The translations under genes were made by a program, and so were the position numbers. The notes beneath the pieces were generated by a model, which had not been told where the DNA came from, did not search any database, and worked only from the letters and a program-made list of their open reading frames with translations. From Collimonas sp. OK607 (GTDB lineage Bacteria > Pseudomonadota > Gammaproteobacteria > Burkholderiales > Burkholderiaceae_D): a stretch of 64,000 nucleotides of DNA. Within the stretch, counting starts at the first letter, position 1, and each line of letters opens with the position of its first letter. The stretch is from contig NZ_FOKF01000006.1 in NCBI RefSeq assembly GCF_900111995.1, positions 103,949-167,948 of the forward strand, given 5' to 3'. Positions 37,879 to 50,158 of the stretch are shown in pieces.

Positions 37879-40800
37879 ATGACGCCTTCCGCCACAACTT
37901 CGACCACTGCTTTGACCACTGAAGCCCGCCTGCGCCAGCTGCTGGCGCAACGCATCCTGATCCTGGATGGCGCGATGGGCACCATGATCCAGCAATACAA
38001 GCTGACGGAAGAAGATTACCGCGGCGGCCCCAACGGTCGTTTCATCGACTTCACCGGCCCCGGCCGCGAGTTGTTCGTAAAAGGCAATAACGAGCTGCTA
38101 TCGCTGACCCAGCCGCACATCATCAGCGCCATCCACGAGGAATATCTCGCGGCCGGCGCCGATCTGATCGAAAGTAATACCTTCGGCGCCACCACCGTGG
38201 CCCAGGATGATTACCATATGGCGCATCTGGCCTACGAGATGAACGTCGCCTCGGCGCGGCTTGCCCGTGCTGCCTGCGACAAATATTCGACGCCGGACAA
38301 GCCGCGCTTTGTCGCCGGCGCACTCGGACCGACACCGAAAACCGCATCGATCTCACCGGATGTGAATGACCCTGCTGCACGCAATGTCACCTTCGACCAG
38401 TTGGTTGCATCCTATCTGGAACAGACTCGTGGCCTGGTAGAAGGCGGCGCCGACGTGCTACTGGTTGAAACGATTTTCGATACCTTGAATTGCAAGGCCG
38501 CCCTGTTCGCCATCGATACCTTCTTTGAAGAGTCCGGCCTGCGTCTGCCGATCATGATTTCCGGCACCGTGACCGACGCCTCGGGACGTATCCTGTCAGG
38601 ACAAACCGTACCGGCCTTCTGGAACTCGATCCGCCACGCCAAACCGCTGACGGTTGGCCTCAACTGCGCGCTGGGTGCGGCATTGATGCGGCCCTACGCC
38701 GAAGAGTTGTCGAAAATTGCCGATACCTTCGTCTGTATTTATCCGAATGCCGGGCTGCCCAATCCGATGAGCGACACCGGTTTCGATGAAACCCCGGACG
38801 TCACATCGTCGCTGCTCAAGGATTTCGCCGAAAGCGGCTTCGTCAACATCGCCGGTGGTTGCTGCGGCACCACGCCGCCGCATATCAAGGCGATTGCCGA
38901 CACCGTCGCCAACATTGCGCCGCGCACCGTTCCCGAGACCACGCACGAGATGCGGCTGTCAGGGCTGGAGCCATTCACCATCGACGACGACTCGCTGTTC
39001 GTCAACGTCGGCGAGCGTACCAACGTCACCGGCTCCAAGGCTTTCGCGCGGCTGATCCTCAACGAGCAATACGATGAAGCATTGGCGGTAGCTCGCCAGC
39101 AGGTTGAAAACGGCGCCCAGGTCATCGATATCAACATGGATGAAGCGATGCTGGATTCGGTGGCGGCGATGCAGCGCTTCCTCAACCTGATCGCATCCGA
39201 ACCGGATATCGCGCGGGTGCCGATCATGATCGACTCGTCCAAATGGTCGGTGATCGAAGCGGGCCTGAAATGCGTGCAAGGTAAAGCCGTCGTCAACTCG
39301 ATTTCGATGAAAGAAGGCGAGCCGGAATTCCTGCGCCAGGCCAAGTTGTGCCGCCGTTACGGCGCGGCCGTGATCGTCATGGCCTTCGATGAAAAAGGCC
39401 AGGCCGATACCTACGAACGCAAGATTGAAATTTGTGAACGCGCCTACAGGTTGCTGGTCGATCAGATCGGCTTCCCGCCGGAAGACATCATTTTCGATCC
39501 GAACATTTTCGCGATTGCGACCGGTATCGAAGAGCACAACAATTACGCAGTCGATTTCATCAACGCCACTCGCTGGATTCGCGAGAACCTGCCGCACGCC
39601 AAAATCAGCGGCGGCGTCTCCAACGTCAGTTTCAGCTTCCGCGGCAACGATCCTGCGCGTGAAGCGATTCACACCGTATTCCTGTATCACGCGATCAAAG
39701 CCGGCATGACCATGGGTATCGTCAACGCCGGCATGATGGGCGTGTACGACAATCTGTCTGCCGAACTGCGTGAGCGGGTCGAAGACGTCGTATTGAACCG
39801 CCGCGAAGATGCGACCGAACGCATGATCGAAATCGCCTCGACCTTGAAGGCCGGCGACAAGAAAGAAGAAGCAACGCTGGAATGGCGTAGCGGTACGGTG
39901 CAGCAACGGCTGGCCCACGCGCTGGTGCAAGGCATCACGCAGTGGATCGTGGAAGATACCGAAGAAGCCCGGCAGGAGTTGCTGGGCAATGGCGGTCGGC
40001 CGATCCATGTGATCGAAGGTCCGCTGATGGATGGCATGAACATCGTCGGCGACCTGTTCGGGCAAGGCAAAATGTTCTTGCCGCAGGTGGTCAAATCAGC
40101 GCGTGTGATGAAGCAGGCGGTGGCTCACCTGATTCCCTACATCGAAGAAGAAAAACGCCTGCACGAAGAACTTACCGGCATCGCTGCAAAACCCAAGGGC
40201 AAGATCGTGATCGCCACGGTCAAGGGCGACGTGCATGACATTGGCAAGAACATCGTGTCGGTGGTCTTGCAGTGTAATAATTTCGAAGTGGTCAACATGG
40301 GCGTGATGGTGCCGTGCTCCGAAATCCTGGCGATGGCGAAAGCGGAGAACGCCGACATCATCGGCCTGAGCGGTTTGATTACACCGTCGCTGGAAGAAAT
40401 GGCGCACGTCGCCAAGGAAATGCAGCGCGATCCATATTTCCGCAGCGTCAAGATGCCGTTGCTGATTGGCGGCGCGACTACCAGCCGCGCCCACACCGCA
40501 GTCAAGATTGCGCCGAATTACGAAGGTCCTGTGGTCTACGTACCCGATGCATCGCGCTCGGTATCGGTAGCGCAGTCCTTGTTGACGCCGGAACAACGCG
40601 ATCAGTACATCAACGATATCGCGCTCGATTACGAACGGATTCGCGAACAGCATGCGAACAAGAAAGCGGTGCCACTGTTGACGTTGGCGGCCGCTCGCGA
40701 GAATCGCACGCGGCTGCAGTTTGCGCCGGTCAAACCTAAATTCATCGGCCGCCGCGTGTTCAAGAACGTCGACCTGGGCACACTGGCGCGTTACATCGAC

Positions 40801-41646
40801 TGGGGTCCGTTCTTCCAGACCTGGGATCTGGCCGGTCCGTATCCCGCCATTCTCAAAGATGAAGTGGTGGGCGAAGCTGCCAGCAAGGTATTCGAAGAAG
40901 GCCAGGCGCTGTTGAAGAAACTGATCGACGGCCGCTGGCTGACTGCCAATGGCGTCATCGCACTGATGCCGGCCAATACGGTGAATGATGACGATATCGA
41001 AATCTATACCGATGAAACCCGCAGCAAGGTCGCATTCACCTACTACGGCATGCGTCAGCAAACCGTCAAACCGGTGATCGACGGCGTTGCGCGTCCGAAT
41101 CAATGTTTGTCCGATTTCATCGCGCCGAAATCTTCCGGGATTGCCGACTATATCGGTTTGTTCGCTGTTACCGGCGGCATCGGCATCGAGAAATACGAAA
41201 AGCGCTTTGAAGATGCGCACGATGACTATTCGTCGATCATGCTGAAATCACTGGCGGATCGTCTGGCAGAAGCCTTCGCCGAATACCTGCACGAACGGGT
41301 GCGCAAGGATTTGTGGGGTTACGTTCCAGACGAAAACCTGTCCAACGAAGCATTGATCAAGGAAAGCTACAGCGGCATCCGCCCTGCTCCCGGTTATCCG
41401 GCCTGTCCGGAACACACAGTCAAGGCTGACATGTTCAAGCTGTTGCAGTGCGACGAAATCGGCATGCTGCTCACCGAGTCATTCGCCATGTATCCGGGCG
41501 CTGCGGTATCCGGCTTTTATTTTGCACATCCTGAATCGAAGTATTTCGTGGTCGGTAAGGTTGGCGACGATCAGGTCAGCGACATGGCGGCCCGGCGCGG
41601 TGTCGGCAAGGACGATGTCGAGCGCTGGCTGGCGCCGAATTTGTAA
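37879..41646 (+). CDS. metH: Cobalamin-dependent methionine synthase
   Basis: Transfers a methyl group from methyltetrahydrofolate to homocysteine through cobalamin. Full length at 1255 residues with four modules: homocysteine domain with zinc ligands C263 (GLNCALG) and C328/C329 (GGCCGTTP); pterin domain ([16 protein letters not shown] to [10 protein letters not shown]); cobalamin domain with DVHDIGKNI, whose H786 binds the cobalt from below; and the C-terminal AdoMet reactivation domain ([15 protein letters not shown]). It is followed by a strong bidirectional terminator. Confidence 0.98.
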   Translation: MTPSATTSTTALTTEARLRQLLAQRILILDGAMGTMIQQYKLTEEDYRGGPNGRFIDFTGPGRELFVKGNNELLSLTQPHIISAIHEEYLAAGADLIESNTFGATTVAQDDYHMAHLAYEMNVASARLARAACDKYSTPDKPRFVAGALGPTPKTASISPDVNDPAARNVTFDQLVASYLEQTRGLVEGGADVLLVETIFDTLNCKAALFAIDTFFEESGLRLPIMISGTVTDASGRILSGQTVPAFWNSIRHAKPLTVGLNCALGAALMRPYAEELSKIADTFVCIYPNAGLPNPMSDTGFDETPDVTSSLLKDFAESGFVNIAGGCCGTTPPHIKAIADTVANIAPRTVPETTHEMRLSGLEPFTIDDDSLFVNVGERTNVTGSKAFARLILNEQYDEALAVARQQVENGAQVIDINMDEAMLDSVAAMQRFLNLIASEPDIARVPIMIDSSKWSVIEAGLKCVQGKAVVNSISMKEGEPEFLRQAKLCRRYGAAVIVMAFDEKGQADTYERKIEICERAYRLLVDQIGFPPEDIIFDPNIFAIATGIEEHNNYAVDFINATRWIRENLPHAKISGGVSNVSFSFRGNDPAREAIHTVFLYHAIKAGMTMGIVNAGMMGVYDNLSAELRERVEDVVLNRREDATERMIEIASTLKAGDKKEEATLEWRSGTVQQRLAHALVQGITQWIVEDTEEARQELLGNGGRPIHVIEGPLMDGMNIVGDLFGQGKMFLPQVVKSARVMKQAVAHLIPYIEEEKRLHEELTGIAAKPKGKIVIATVKGDVHDIGKNIVSVVLQCNNFEVVNMGVMVPCSEILAMAKAENADIIGLSGLITPSLEEMAHVAKEMQRDPYFRSVKMPLLIGGATTSRAHTAVKIAPNYEGPVVYVPDASRSVSVAQSLLTPEQRDQYINDIALDYERIREQHANKKAVPLLTLAAARENRTRLQFAPVKPKFIGRRVFKNVDLGTLARYIDWGPFFQTWDLAGPYPAILKDEVVGEAASKVFEEGQALLKKLIDGRWLTANGVIALMPANTVNDDDIEIYTDETRSKVAFTYYGMRQQTVKPVIDGVARPNQCLSDFIAPKSSGIADYIGLFAVTGGIGIEKYEKRFEDAHDDYSSIMLKSLADRLAEAFAEYLHERVRKDLWGYVPDENLSNEALIKESYSGIRPAPGYPACPEHTVKADMFKLLQCDEIGMLLTESFAMYPGAAVSGFYFAHPESKYFVVGKVGDDQVSDMAARRGVGKDDVERWLAPNL

Positions 41647-41656
41647 ATCGAACTTA

Positions 41657-41693
41657 TAAAAAAAGGGAGTGTTTTGAAACACTCCCTTTTTTT
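41657..41693. terminator. Bidirectional terminator between metH and the NCS2 permease
   Basis: GGGAGTGTT pairs with AACACTCCC across a four-base loop, flanked by a seven-A run on the left and a seven-T run on the right. It can therefore stop transcripts from both convergent genes. It starts 11 bases after the metH stop. Confidence 0.92.
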
Positions 41694-41702
41694 ATCGCCA
41701 TA

Positions 41703-41788
41703 GGTAGGGTGGGCATGAATGCCCACGCGGTACATCAACCATTCGAGGCGTCAATTCAGCGTGGGCAAAAAAACCTGCCCACCCTACC
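41703..41788. repeat. GTAGGGTGGGCA-family inverted repeat, copy 2 (nested, 86 bp)
   Basis: Outer arms GGTAGGGTGGGCA and TGCCCACCCTACC enclose inner arms GCCCACGC and GCGTGGGC, a nested structure of 86 bases with no gene. It ends two bases before the stop codon of the permease gene. The outer arms are identical to those of copy 3 over GTAGGGTGGGCA. Confidence 0.8.
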
Positions 41789-41790
41789 AA

Positions 41791-43092
41791 TCAATCGCCA
41801 CCCAGGTGGATGAATTTGAACAGGAAAATCGCAGCAATAACCCAGACCATCACGGGCACTTGCTTCGCGCGGCCGGTGAACAGCTTCAACGCTGCGTACG
41901 AGATGAAGCCGAAGGCAATCCCGTTGGCGATCGAGTATGTGAACGGGATCATCAGCACGGTGATAACGGCTGGCACGCTTTCGGTGCTGTCTTCCCAGTT
42001 CAGGTGCACCAGTTCACGCAGCATCAAGCCGGCGACATAGAACAATGCCGGCGCGGTGGCGTAGGCTGGCACGGCGCCAGCCAGCGGCGAGATGAACAGG
42101 CAAGCCAGGAACAGGATGCCGACCGCCAGCGAGGTCAAGCCGGTACGGCCACCAGCCTGTACCCCGGCAGCGCTTTCGACATAGGCGGTGGTGCTGGATG
42201 TGCCCAGCAAAGTGCCGGCGACAATCGCCGTGCTGTCCGCCAGCAAAGCCTTGTTAAGACGCGCCATCTTGCCGTTGACCAGCAAGCCGGCGCGGTTCGC
42301 CACCCCCATCATGGTACCGGTCGCATCGAACATCTCGACCAGGAAGAACACCAGCACGATGTTCATGATACCCATGGACAAGGCGCCCATGATGTCTAGC
42401 TTGAACAGGGTCGGCTCGATAGATGGCGGCATCGCCACCACGCCGGTGAAGGTATTGCCGCCGACCACAAAGCTGAGTACGGTTACAGTCAGAATGCCGA
42501 TCAGGATCGCCCCCTTGACCTTGAGGTGATCCAGCACCACGATCAGCAGGAAGCCGATAATCGACAGGATCACAGGGATTTGGTGGAGATCGCCGATTTG
42601 CACGAACGTAGCCGGATTGGCGACTACCAGGCCCGAACTCTTGAGCGCGATGAACCCGAGGAACAAGCCGATGCCGGAAGTAATCGCAATCCGTATCGTG
42701 GGCGGAATGCCGTTGACGATCATGCCGCGGATACCGACCAGGCTGACGACAATGAACAGGCAACCGGAAATGAAGACGGCGCCCAGCGCCACTTCCCACG
42801 AAACGCCCATGCCCTTCACCACCGCGTAGGCAAAATAGGCGTTGAGGCCCATGCCTGGCGCCAGGGCAATCGGATAATTGGCGTACAAGGCCATGATCAG
42901 GGTACCGATGGCGGCTGCCACGCAGGTAGCGACGAAAACAGCGCCCTTCGGCATGCCGGCATCGCCGAGGATGGCCGGGTTGACGAAGATGATATATGCC
43001 ATCGTCAGGAAAGTGGTGAGCCCGGCGATCAGTTCGGTGCGGACGTCGGTGCCGTTTTCTTTAAGCTTGAAAAATTTCTCGAGCAACTGCAT
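41791..43092 (-). CDS. NCS2-family purine permease (AzgA/PbuG-like)
   Basis: Inner-membrane importer of 433 residues with 12-14 hydrophobic segments. ELIAGLTTFLTMAYIIFVNPAIL at the N-terminus, GLNAYFAYAVV and a central VEMFDATGTMMGVANRAGL are typical of the AzgA-like subgroup, which carries adenine, guanine or hypoxanthine. AAGGAGA precedes the ATG. It is divergent from xdhA-xdhB-xdhC-guaD, so a purine substrate fits context. Confidence 0.92.
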   Translation of the reverse strand: MQLLEKFFKLKENGTDVRTELIAGLTTFLTMAYIIFVNPAILGDAGMPKGAVFVATCVAAAIGTLIMALYANYPIALAPGMGLNAYFAYAVVKGMGVSWEVALGAVFISGCLFIVVSLVGIRGMIVNGIPPTIRIAITSGIGLFLGFIALKSSGLVVANPATFVQIGDLHQIPVILSIIGFLLIVVLDHLKVKGAILIGILTVTVLSFVVGGNTFTGVVAMPPSIEPTLFKLDIMGALSMGIMNIVLVFFLVEMFDATGTMMGVANRAGLLVNGKMARLNKALLADSTAIVAGTLLGTSSTTAYVESAAGVQAGGRTGLTSLAVGILFLACLFISPLAGAVPAYATAPALFYVAGLMLRELVHLNWEDSTESVPAVITVLMIPFTYSIANGIAFGFISYAALKLFTGRAKQVPVMVWVIAAIFLFKFIHLGGD

Positions 43093-43504
43093 TGTGTATG
43101 TCTCCTTGATTATTGTTGTTTTTGGTTTTCAGGCTGCCGTGCTGCGCCGCTTGATGCGGAGTTCCGGTAAAGTAATGTGCTACGGGATGGGGTCACAATT
43201 ATGCTCCGTGAGAAATATCGATTATTCAGGCGTGATGATAACCGCTCCCGCCACCGCATTGATAGCCCCGCAATTACCGTCGCCGAAGATTTTCTGCGTC
43301 CGGAATGCATTGGAAATACATCAAAAATTATCAAATAAATCACCAATCAGTATTTGATCAATAATATCGCTCCGGCAATACCTATATTTGCCAAATGGAA
43401 TTACTTATGCGTTCTCTATTCCATTTTAAAGATACCTGACATTAGCCGTATCGCTATATGGAGCCTCGGCGCAAATGCTAATCTGGGGCCATAATTAATA
43501 GACC
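43093..43504. promoter_or_regulatory. Divergent promoter region of the purine genes with two inverted repeats
   Basis: A gene-free, AT-rich stretch between the permease and xdhA leader. It contains TCAAATA...TATTTGA (43331-43337 and 43351-43357) and AAATGGAAT...ATTCCATTT (43393-43401 and 43418-43426). Both are possible operators for a purine-responsive regulator that is not in the window. Confidence 0.45.
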
Positions 43505-43593
43505 GTTGCAAAGTCAGTCTGGCCATATATAACGAGCGGTAGCGCCCACAGGCAATACCGGCGATACGGCCCCGAAGACACGGTTTTTGCAAC
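43505..43593 (+). ncRNA. Candidate xanthine-I (NMT1) riboswitch in the xdhA leader
   Basis: GTTGCAAA (43505-43512) pairs with TTTGCAAC (43586-43593). Inside, GTCTGGCC (43517-43524) pairs with GGCC and AGAC (43568-43579, with a CCGA bulge). A terminal helix CGGTA/TACCG (43537-43541, 43556-43560) carries a GCC/GGC tip. Between the helices lies an asymmetric internal loop, ATATATAACGAG opposite GCGATAC. A bulged hairpin upstream of xanthine oxidation genes is the described form and setting of the NMT1 class. The match to its conserved loop bases is from memory and was not tested with a covariance model. Confidence 0.55.
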
Positions 43594-43618
43594 AGTCGCC
43601 ACTCGATTGGAGATTGTC

Positions 43619-45160
<1,542 letters not shown>

Positions 45161-45204
45161 GTAGATAGTAAGTTCACAGCCAGCGAAGACAAAGAGTAGA
45201 GATC

Positions 45205-47568
45205 ATGAACAAGCAAACTGAAGTTTTTATGAAAACCGCGCCACAAGACAGCAGCACTGCCTGGGCTGAAGTCGGTCAATCGCATCCGCATGAATCAGCG
45301 ATCTTGCACGTGCTGGGCGAAGCCACCTACACCGACGATATCCCGGAAGCGCAAGGCACGTTGCATGCCGCGCTCGGCATGTCGCAAAAGGCCCACGCCC
45401 GGATTCGCTCGATCAACCTCGATGCCGTGCGCAGCGCGCCTGGCGTGGTGGCAGTATTCACTGAAGCCGACATCCCCGGCACCAACGATTGCGGCCCCAT
45501 CCTTCACGACGATCCGATCCTGGCCAAGGGCCTGGTTGAATATGTGGGACAGCCGATCTTCGCGGTAGTCGCCGACAGCCATGACAATGCGCGTCGTGCC
45601 GTGCGCAAGGTAGTCATCGATTATGAAGAACTGCCAGCCATCCTGACACCGCAAGCAGCGCATGCGGCAAAATCTTATGTATTGCCGCCGATGCACCTGG
45701 CGCGCGGCGATGCGCAGAAAGCTTTCGAGAGCGCGCCGCATCGTGCCAGCGGCCAGTTGTATGTCGGCGGCCAGGAACAGTTTTACCTGGAAGGCCAGAT
45801 TTCCTACGCTATTCCGAAAGAACAAAACGGCATGCTGGTGCTGTGTTCGACCCAGCATCCGACCGAAATGCAACACGTAGTGGCGCACGCGCTGGACGTG
45901 CATTCGCATAACATCGTGGTGGAATGCCGGCGCATGGGTGGCGGCTTCGGCGGCAAGGAATCGCAATCGGCCTTGTGGGCGGCAGTGGCAGCAATTGCCG
46001 CAGCCAAACTGAAACGCCCGGTCAAGCTGCGCGCCGACCGTGACGACGACATGATGGTCACCGGCAAACGCCATTGTTTCTATTACAATTACGAAGTCGG
46101 TTACGACGATGCCGGCCGGATTGTCGCCGCAAAAGTCGACATGGTAAGCCGCGCCGGCTTCTCGGCCGACTTGTCGGCGCCGGTAGCAACCCGTGCAGTC
46201 TGCCATTTCGACAATACCTACTACCTGTCCGATGTCGACATCAAGGCCAGCTGCGGCAAGACCAATACTCAATCAAACACTGCATTCCGCGGTTTCGGCG
46301 GCCCGCAGGGTGCGATTGCAATCGAATACATCGTCGATGAAATCGCCCGCAACCTGGGCCGCGATGCGCTCGATATCCGCAAGCTGAATTTTTACGGCCG
46401 CAACGATGAAGAAGGCCGCAACGTCACGCAATACGGCCAGAAGATCGTCGATAACGTGATTCATGAGCTGGTAGCCGAATTGGAAGCCAGCAGCGAATAC
46501 CGCCAACGCCGCGCTGCCATCGAAGCCTTCAACGCCACCAGCCCGGTATTGAAAAAAGGCCTGGCGCTGACACCGGTGAAATTCGGTATCGCCTTCAACG
46601 TCACCCACTTCAATCAGGCTGGCGCGCTGGTGCATGTGTACACCGACGGTTCAGTACTGGTGAATCACGGCGGCACCGAAATGGGCCAGGGTATCAATAC
46701 CAAGGTAGCGCAGGTAGTGGCGCATGAGCTCGGAATTCCGTTGGAGCTGGTACGCGTCAGTGCGACCGATACCAGCAAGGTCGCCAATACTTCGGCGACC
46801 GCAGCTTCCACCGGCGCCGACCTGAACGGTAAGGCGGCACAGGACGCCGCGCATACGATTCGCCAGCGCCTGGCAGAATTCTTCGCCAAGTTGCACGGCG
46901 GCGACGCCAAGGCAGTGACTTTTGCCGCCGGCGCAATCCATCTCGGGGAACACAGCATGCCGTTTGGCGAACTCGCGCAAAAGGCGTATCTGTCGCGTGT
47001 GCAATTGTGGTCTGACGGCTTCTACGCCACCCCAGGCTTGCATTGGGATCCGAAAACCATGACCGGCCGGCCGTTTTCTTACTTTGCCTACGGTGCCTCG
47101 GTATCGGAAGTGGTAGTCGACACCTTCACCGGCGAATGGAAATTGCTGCGCGCCGATGCTTTGTACGATGCCGGACAGTCGCTCAATCCGGCGCTGGATA
47201 TCGGCCAGGTTGAAGGTGCGTTCATTCAAGGCATGGGCTGGCTCACCACGGAAGAACTGTGGTGGAACAAGGACGGCAAGCTGATGACTCACGCGCCGTC
47301 GACTTACAAAATCCCCGGCATTTCAGATTGCCCTCAGGATTTCCGCGTCAGCCTGTTCAAGAACCGCAACGTCGAAGACAGCATCCATCGCTCCAAAGCC
47401 GTAGGCGAACCGCCGCTGCTGCTGCCGTTCTCGGTATTTTTCGCGATCCGCGATGCGATCGCCAGTGTCGGCGGCAAACGCTTCAATCCGCCGCTGAATG
47501 CACCGGCGACCAGCGAAGCGATTCTCAAATCGGTGGATGCTGTGCGCGCCATGGCGCGTGCGGCCTGA
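45205..47568 (+). CDS. xdhB: Xanthine dehydrogenase large subunit (molybdopterin)
   Basis: Catalytic subunit oxidising hypoxanthine and xanthine to urate at a molybdenum centre. 787 residues. GGGFGGKESQS and FRGFGGPQGAIAIEYI are molybdopterin-contact motifs, GTEMGQGINTKVAQV is the cofactor loop, and VGEPPLLLPFSVFFAIRDAI contains the catalytic glutamate. It follows xdhA after 44 bases and precedes xdhC. Confidence 0.96.
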   Translation: MNKQTEVFMKTAPQDSSTAWAEVGQSHPHESAILHVLGEATYTDDIPEAQGTLHAALGMSQKAHARIRSINLDAVRSAPGVVAVFTEADIPGTNDCGPILHDDPILAKGLVEYVGQPIFAVVADSHDNARRAVRKVVIDYEELPAILTPQAAHAAKSYVLPPMHLARGDAQKAFESAPHRASGQLYVGGQEQFYLEGQISYAIPKEQNGMLVLCSTQHPTEMQHVVAHALDVHSHNIVVECRRMGGGFGGKESQSALWAAVAAIAAAKLKRPVKLRADRDDDMMVTGKRHCFYYNYEVGYDDAGRIVAAKVDMVSRAGFSADLSAPVATRAVCHFDNTYYLSDVDIKASCGKTNTQSNTAFRGFGGPQGAIAIEYIVDEIARNLGRDALDIRKLNFYGRNDEEGRNVTQYGQKIVDNVIHELVAELEASSEYRQRRAAIEAFNATSPVLKKGLALTPVKFGIAFNVTHFNQAGALVHVYTDGSVLVNHGGTEMGQGINTKVAQVVAHELGIPLELVRVSATDTSKVANTSATAASTGADLNGKAAQDAAHTIRQRLAEFFAKLHGGDAKAVTFAAGAIHLGEHSMPFGELAQKAYLSRVQLWSDGFYATPGLHWDPKTMTGRPFSYFAYGASVSEVVVDTFTGEWKLLRADALYDAGQSLNPALDIGQVEGAFIQGMGWLTTEELWWNKDGKLMTHAPSTYKIPGISDCPQDFRVSLFKNRNVEDSIHRSKAVGEPPLLLPFSVFFAIRDAIASVGGKRFNPPLNAPATSEAILKSVDAVRAMARAA

Positions 47569-47602
47569 TCCAGCGCACGGATCCATCATCGGGAGACTCA
47601 CC

Positions 47603-48691
47603 ATGAGCAACTGGCTCGATGCGCTAACCACGCTGATCACGCAACCCTCGCAAACCACCACGGCGATCCTGGTCACCGTGGCGCAGGTCGAAGGTTCCGG
47701 TCCACGTGAGCCGGGTGCAAAAATGGTGGTGACTGCGGTCGGCCAGTTCGACACTATCGGCGGCGGCCATCTCGAATTGCAAGCAATCCGGATCGCCCGC
47801 GAAATGCTGGATGAGGGCTTGTCGCTTACCCGTGAGCGTCGCCTGCAGCGGTTTTCGCTTGGACCATCGCTGGGCCAATGCTGCGGCGGCGTCGTGCATC
47901 TGGCGTTTGAACGCGTAACACCTGCCGCAGCCGATTATTTCAGTTTCCTGCAACGCCGCTTGCGCGAAGCCGAAGACAGCTGGCGCCTGGTCGCCCTGGA
48001 TGATGCCGCACCACCGGCACTATGCGATGGCGACGGTGAACGCCTGCACGGACCGGGACGGCTGCCGACCCTGCCGTCATTATCGACGCCGTCAGTCAAC
48101 GCCTTCGGCGCCTGCCTGGTTTTGCGCGACGATAACGGTAAACGCTGGCTGCTCGATGCCTGCCTGGCGACACGGCCACAGTTGTTCCTGTTTGGCGCCG
48201 GCCACGTCGGTGCGGCAATCGTCAAGGCGCTCGGCGATCTGCCATGCCGGGTGGTCTGGATCGATGAGCGGGAAGAAATGTTTCCGGACGAGTTGCCGGC
48301 CAACGTCTGCGTGGAAGCAACCGACACACCGGAAGCCTTGATAGATAGCGCTCCGGCCGGCTCAAGCTTCCTGGTCATGACGCACAATCACGCGCTCGAC
48401 CAGCGCTTGTCGGCACAGATTCTGCAGCGCGATGGCGTTGTCTGGTTCGGCCTGATCGGTTCAAAGAGCAAGCGCATGCAGTTCGAGCATCGTTTGCATG
48501 AACGCGGCATTCCTCTTGAGCGGTTGGCCGACATGGTCTGCCCTATCGGTATTCCTGGCATAGTCGGCAAGGAACCGGCAGTCATCGCTGCCTCGGTCAC
48601 CGCGCAGTTACTGCAGGTCTGGGAACAGATCGCCAAACAAGAATTGACAGCAGCGCCGCAATTGAGCTCGCAACTTGTCAGCGAAATATAG
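47603..48691 (+). CDS. xdhC: Xanthine dehydrogenase accessory protein XdhC
   Basis: Binds the molybdenum cofactor, promotes its sulfuration and inserts it into XdhB. 362 residues from MSNWLDAL, with GGGAG upstream. The N-terminal XdhC/CoxI domain has EGSGPREPGAKMVV and DTIGGGHLE; the C-terminal Rossmann domain has LFLFGAGHVGAAIVKAL and VMTHNHALD. An earlier in-frame ATG (47498) would overlap xdhB and was rejected. Confidence 0.94.
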   Translation: MSNWLDALTTLITQPSQTTTAILVTVAQVEGSGPREPGAKMVVTAVGQFDTIGGGHLELQAIRIAREMLDEGLSLTRERRLQRFSLGPSLGQCCGGVVHLAFERVTPAAADYFSFLQRRLREAEDSWRLVALDDAAPPALCDGDGERLHGPGRLPTLPSLSTPSVNAFGACLVLRDDNGKRWLLDACLATRPQLFLFGAGHVGAAIVKALGDLPCRVVWIDEREEMFPDELPANVCVEATDTPEALIDSAPAGSSFLVMTHNHALDQRLSAQILQRDGVVWFGLIGSKSKRMQFEHRLHERGIPLERLADMVCPIGIPGIVGKEPAVIAASVTAQLLQVWEQIAKQELTAAPQLSSQLVSEI

Positions 48692-48757
48692 TTCGACTTC
48701 AGTCGGGTTTAGTTATTCATAACGCGTTTGTACGCGTTTTCATTCAAGGATAGTTTC

Positions 48758-50110
48758 ATGGCAGCCATCAGTTTCAGCAATATCGATCAGTCCACATTGC
48801 AGGCATACCGCGCTAGCGTTCTTCATTTCACCGCCGATCCGGCCCTGCAAGCAAACGCTCATGCCTGGCACGAAGATGGCCTGTTATTGATCGCCGACGG
48901 CAAGGTGGTGGCAGCTGGCGACTATCAGCAGTTGTCGGTGCAATTGCGGGCTGAGCTGAAAACCGAACTGAAAATCCAGGATTACCGCGGCAAGATCATC
49001 ATGCCGGGTTTTATCGACACCCACTTGCACTATCCGCAAACGGACATGATCGCCTCGCCGGCGCCGGGCTTGTTGCCTTGGCTGGAAAAATATACTTTCC
49101 CGACCGAACGCAAGTTTGATGATCCGGCCCACGCCAGCGATGTCGCCACATTCTTCATCGATGAGCTACTTCGCTGCGGCACCACCACTGCTATGGTGTA
49201 CTGCACAGTCAATCCGACTTCAGTCGATGCCTTCTTCAATGCCAGCGAAGCACGCAATCTGCGGATGGTGACCGGCAAGGTACTGATGGACCGGAACTGC
49301 CCTGATTTCTTGCAAGATACCGCTGAAGGTGGCATTCGCGATACGGAAGAGCTGCTGAAGAAATGGCATAAGCGCGGCCGGCAGTTGTACGCGATCACGC
49401 CACGTTTCGCGCCTACCTCCAGCAACGCCCAGCTGCAACTGGCAGGAGAGCTGGCACAGGCTTATCCGGACGTATATCTGCAAACCCACGCCGCGGAAAA
49501 TCTCGACGAGATTGCCTGGGTCAAATCGCTGTTCCCCGATTCGCGCAGCTACATGGACGTGTACGACAAATACGGCATGTTGCGTCCGCGCTCCATGTAC
49601 GGCCATTGCGTCTGGCTCGACAATCACGATCGTCAGCGCATGGCAGAGACACAATCGGCTATCGCGATTTGCCCGACTTCGAATCTGTTCCTCGGCAGCG
49701 GATTGTTCGACTTCAAGGGCGCCGACGCGGCAGGAATGCCACTGTCGCTGGCTACCGATGTCGGCGGCGGCACCAGTTTCTCCATGCTGCAGACCATGAA
49801 CGAAGCCTACAAGGTCGCGCGTATGGCGACCACTTATCTGCCGGCGTCGCGCATGTTTTACCTGGCCACGCTGGGTGGTGCGCGCAGCATGCAACTGGAA
49901 GGTACGATAGGTAATTTCGTCGCCGGTACTGAAGCTGACTTCATCGTGCTCGACCCGCAAGCCACACCGCTGTTGGCACGCCGCAGCGAACGCACGGAAA
50001 GCCTGGAAGAACTGTTGTTTGCACTGGCGTTGCTGGGGGATGACCGGACTATTGCGGCTACCTATGCAGCAGGCAAATTGGTGCATAGCCGGACTGTAGC
50101 GAGCACCTAG
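48758..50110 (+). CDS. guaD: Guanine deaminase
   Basis: Zinc amidohydrolase converting guanine to xanthine, feeding the upstream xanthine dehydrogenase. 450 residues from MAAISFSN, with AAGGA upstream. Metal and catalytic motifs: PGFIDTHLHYPQTDM, HAAENLDEI, MYGHCVWLD, and ATDVGGGTSFSMLQ with the final metal Asp. A small AACGCG/CGCGTT hairpin (48721-48738) lies between xdhC and this gene. Confidence 0.95.
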   Translation: MAAISFSNIDQSTLQAYRASVLHFTADPALQANAHAWHEDGLLLIADGKVVAAGDYQQLSVQLRAELKTELKIQDYRGKIIMPGFIDTHLHYPQTDMIASPAPGLLPWLEKYTFPTERKFDDPAHASDVATFFIDELLRCGTTTAMVYCTVNPTSVDAFFNASEARNLRMVTGKVLMDRNCPDFLQDTAEGGIRDTEELLKKWHKRGRQLYAITPRFAPTSSNAQLQLAGELAQAYPDVYLQTHAAENLDEIAWVKSLFPDSRSYMDVYDKYGMLRPRSMYGHCVWLDNHDRQRMAETQSAIAICPTSNLFLGSGLFDFKGADAAGMPLSLATDVGGGTSFSMLQTMNEAYKVARMATTYLPASRMFYLATLGGARSMQLEGTIGNFVAGTEADFIVLDPQATPLLARRSERTESLEELLFALALLGDDRTIAATYAAGKLVHSRTVAST

Positions 50111-50112
50111 GA

Positions 50113-50146
50113 CGTAGGGTGGGCACGCATTTGTGCCCACCCTACG
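50113..50146. repeat. GTAGGGTGGGCA-family inverted repeat, copy 3 (perfect 14-bp arms)
   Basis: CGTAGGGTGGGCAC and its exact complement surround a six-base GCATTT loop. It lies three bases after guaD and 12 bases before the end of the convergent spoVR gene. Best-preserved copy of the family in the window, and positioned like a bidirectional terminator although no T run is present. Confidence 0.85.
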
Positions 50147-50158
50147 CCTGATCCGACA

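Noticed and set aside
38959..41220. Two frames of 368 and 374 codons antisense to metH
   Set aside because: Shadows with biased composition (rich in Arg, His, Asp, Phe) and no recognisable domain, fully inside metH.
45295..46272. 325-codon frame antisense to xdhB
   Set aside because: Shadow of a certain gene; composition atypical of real proteins.
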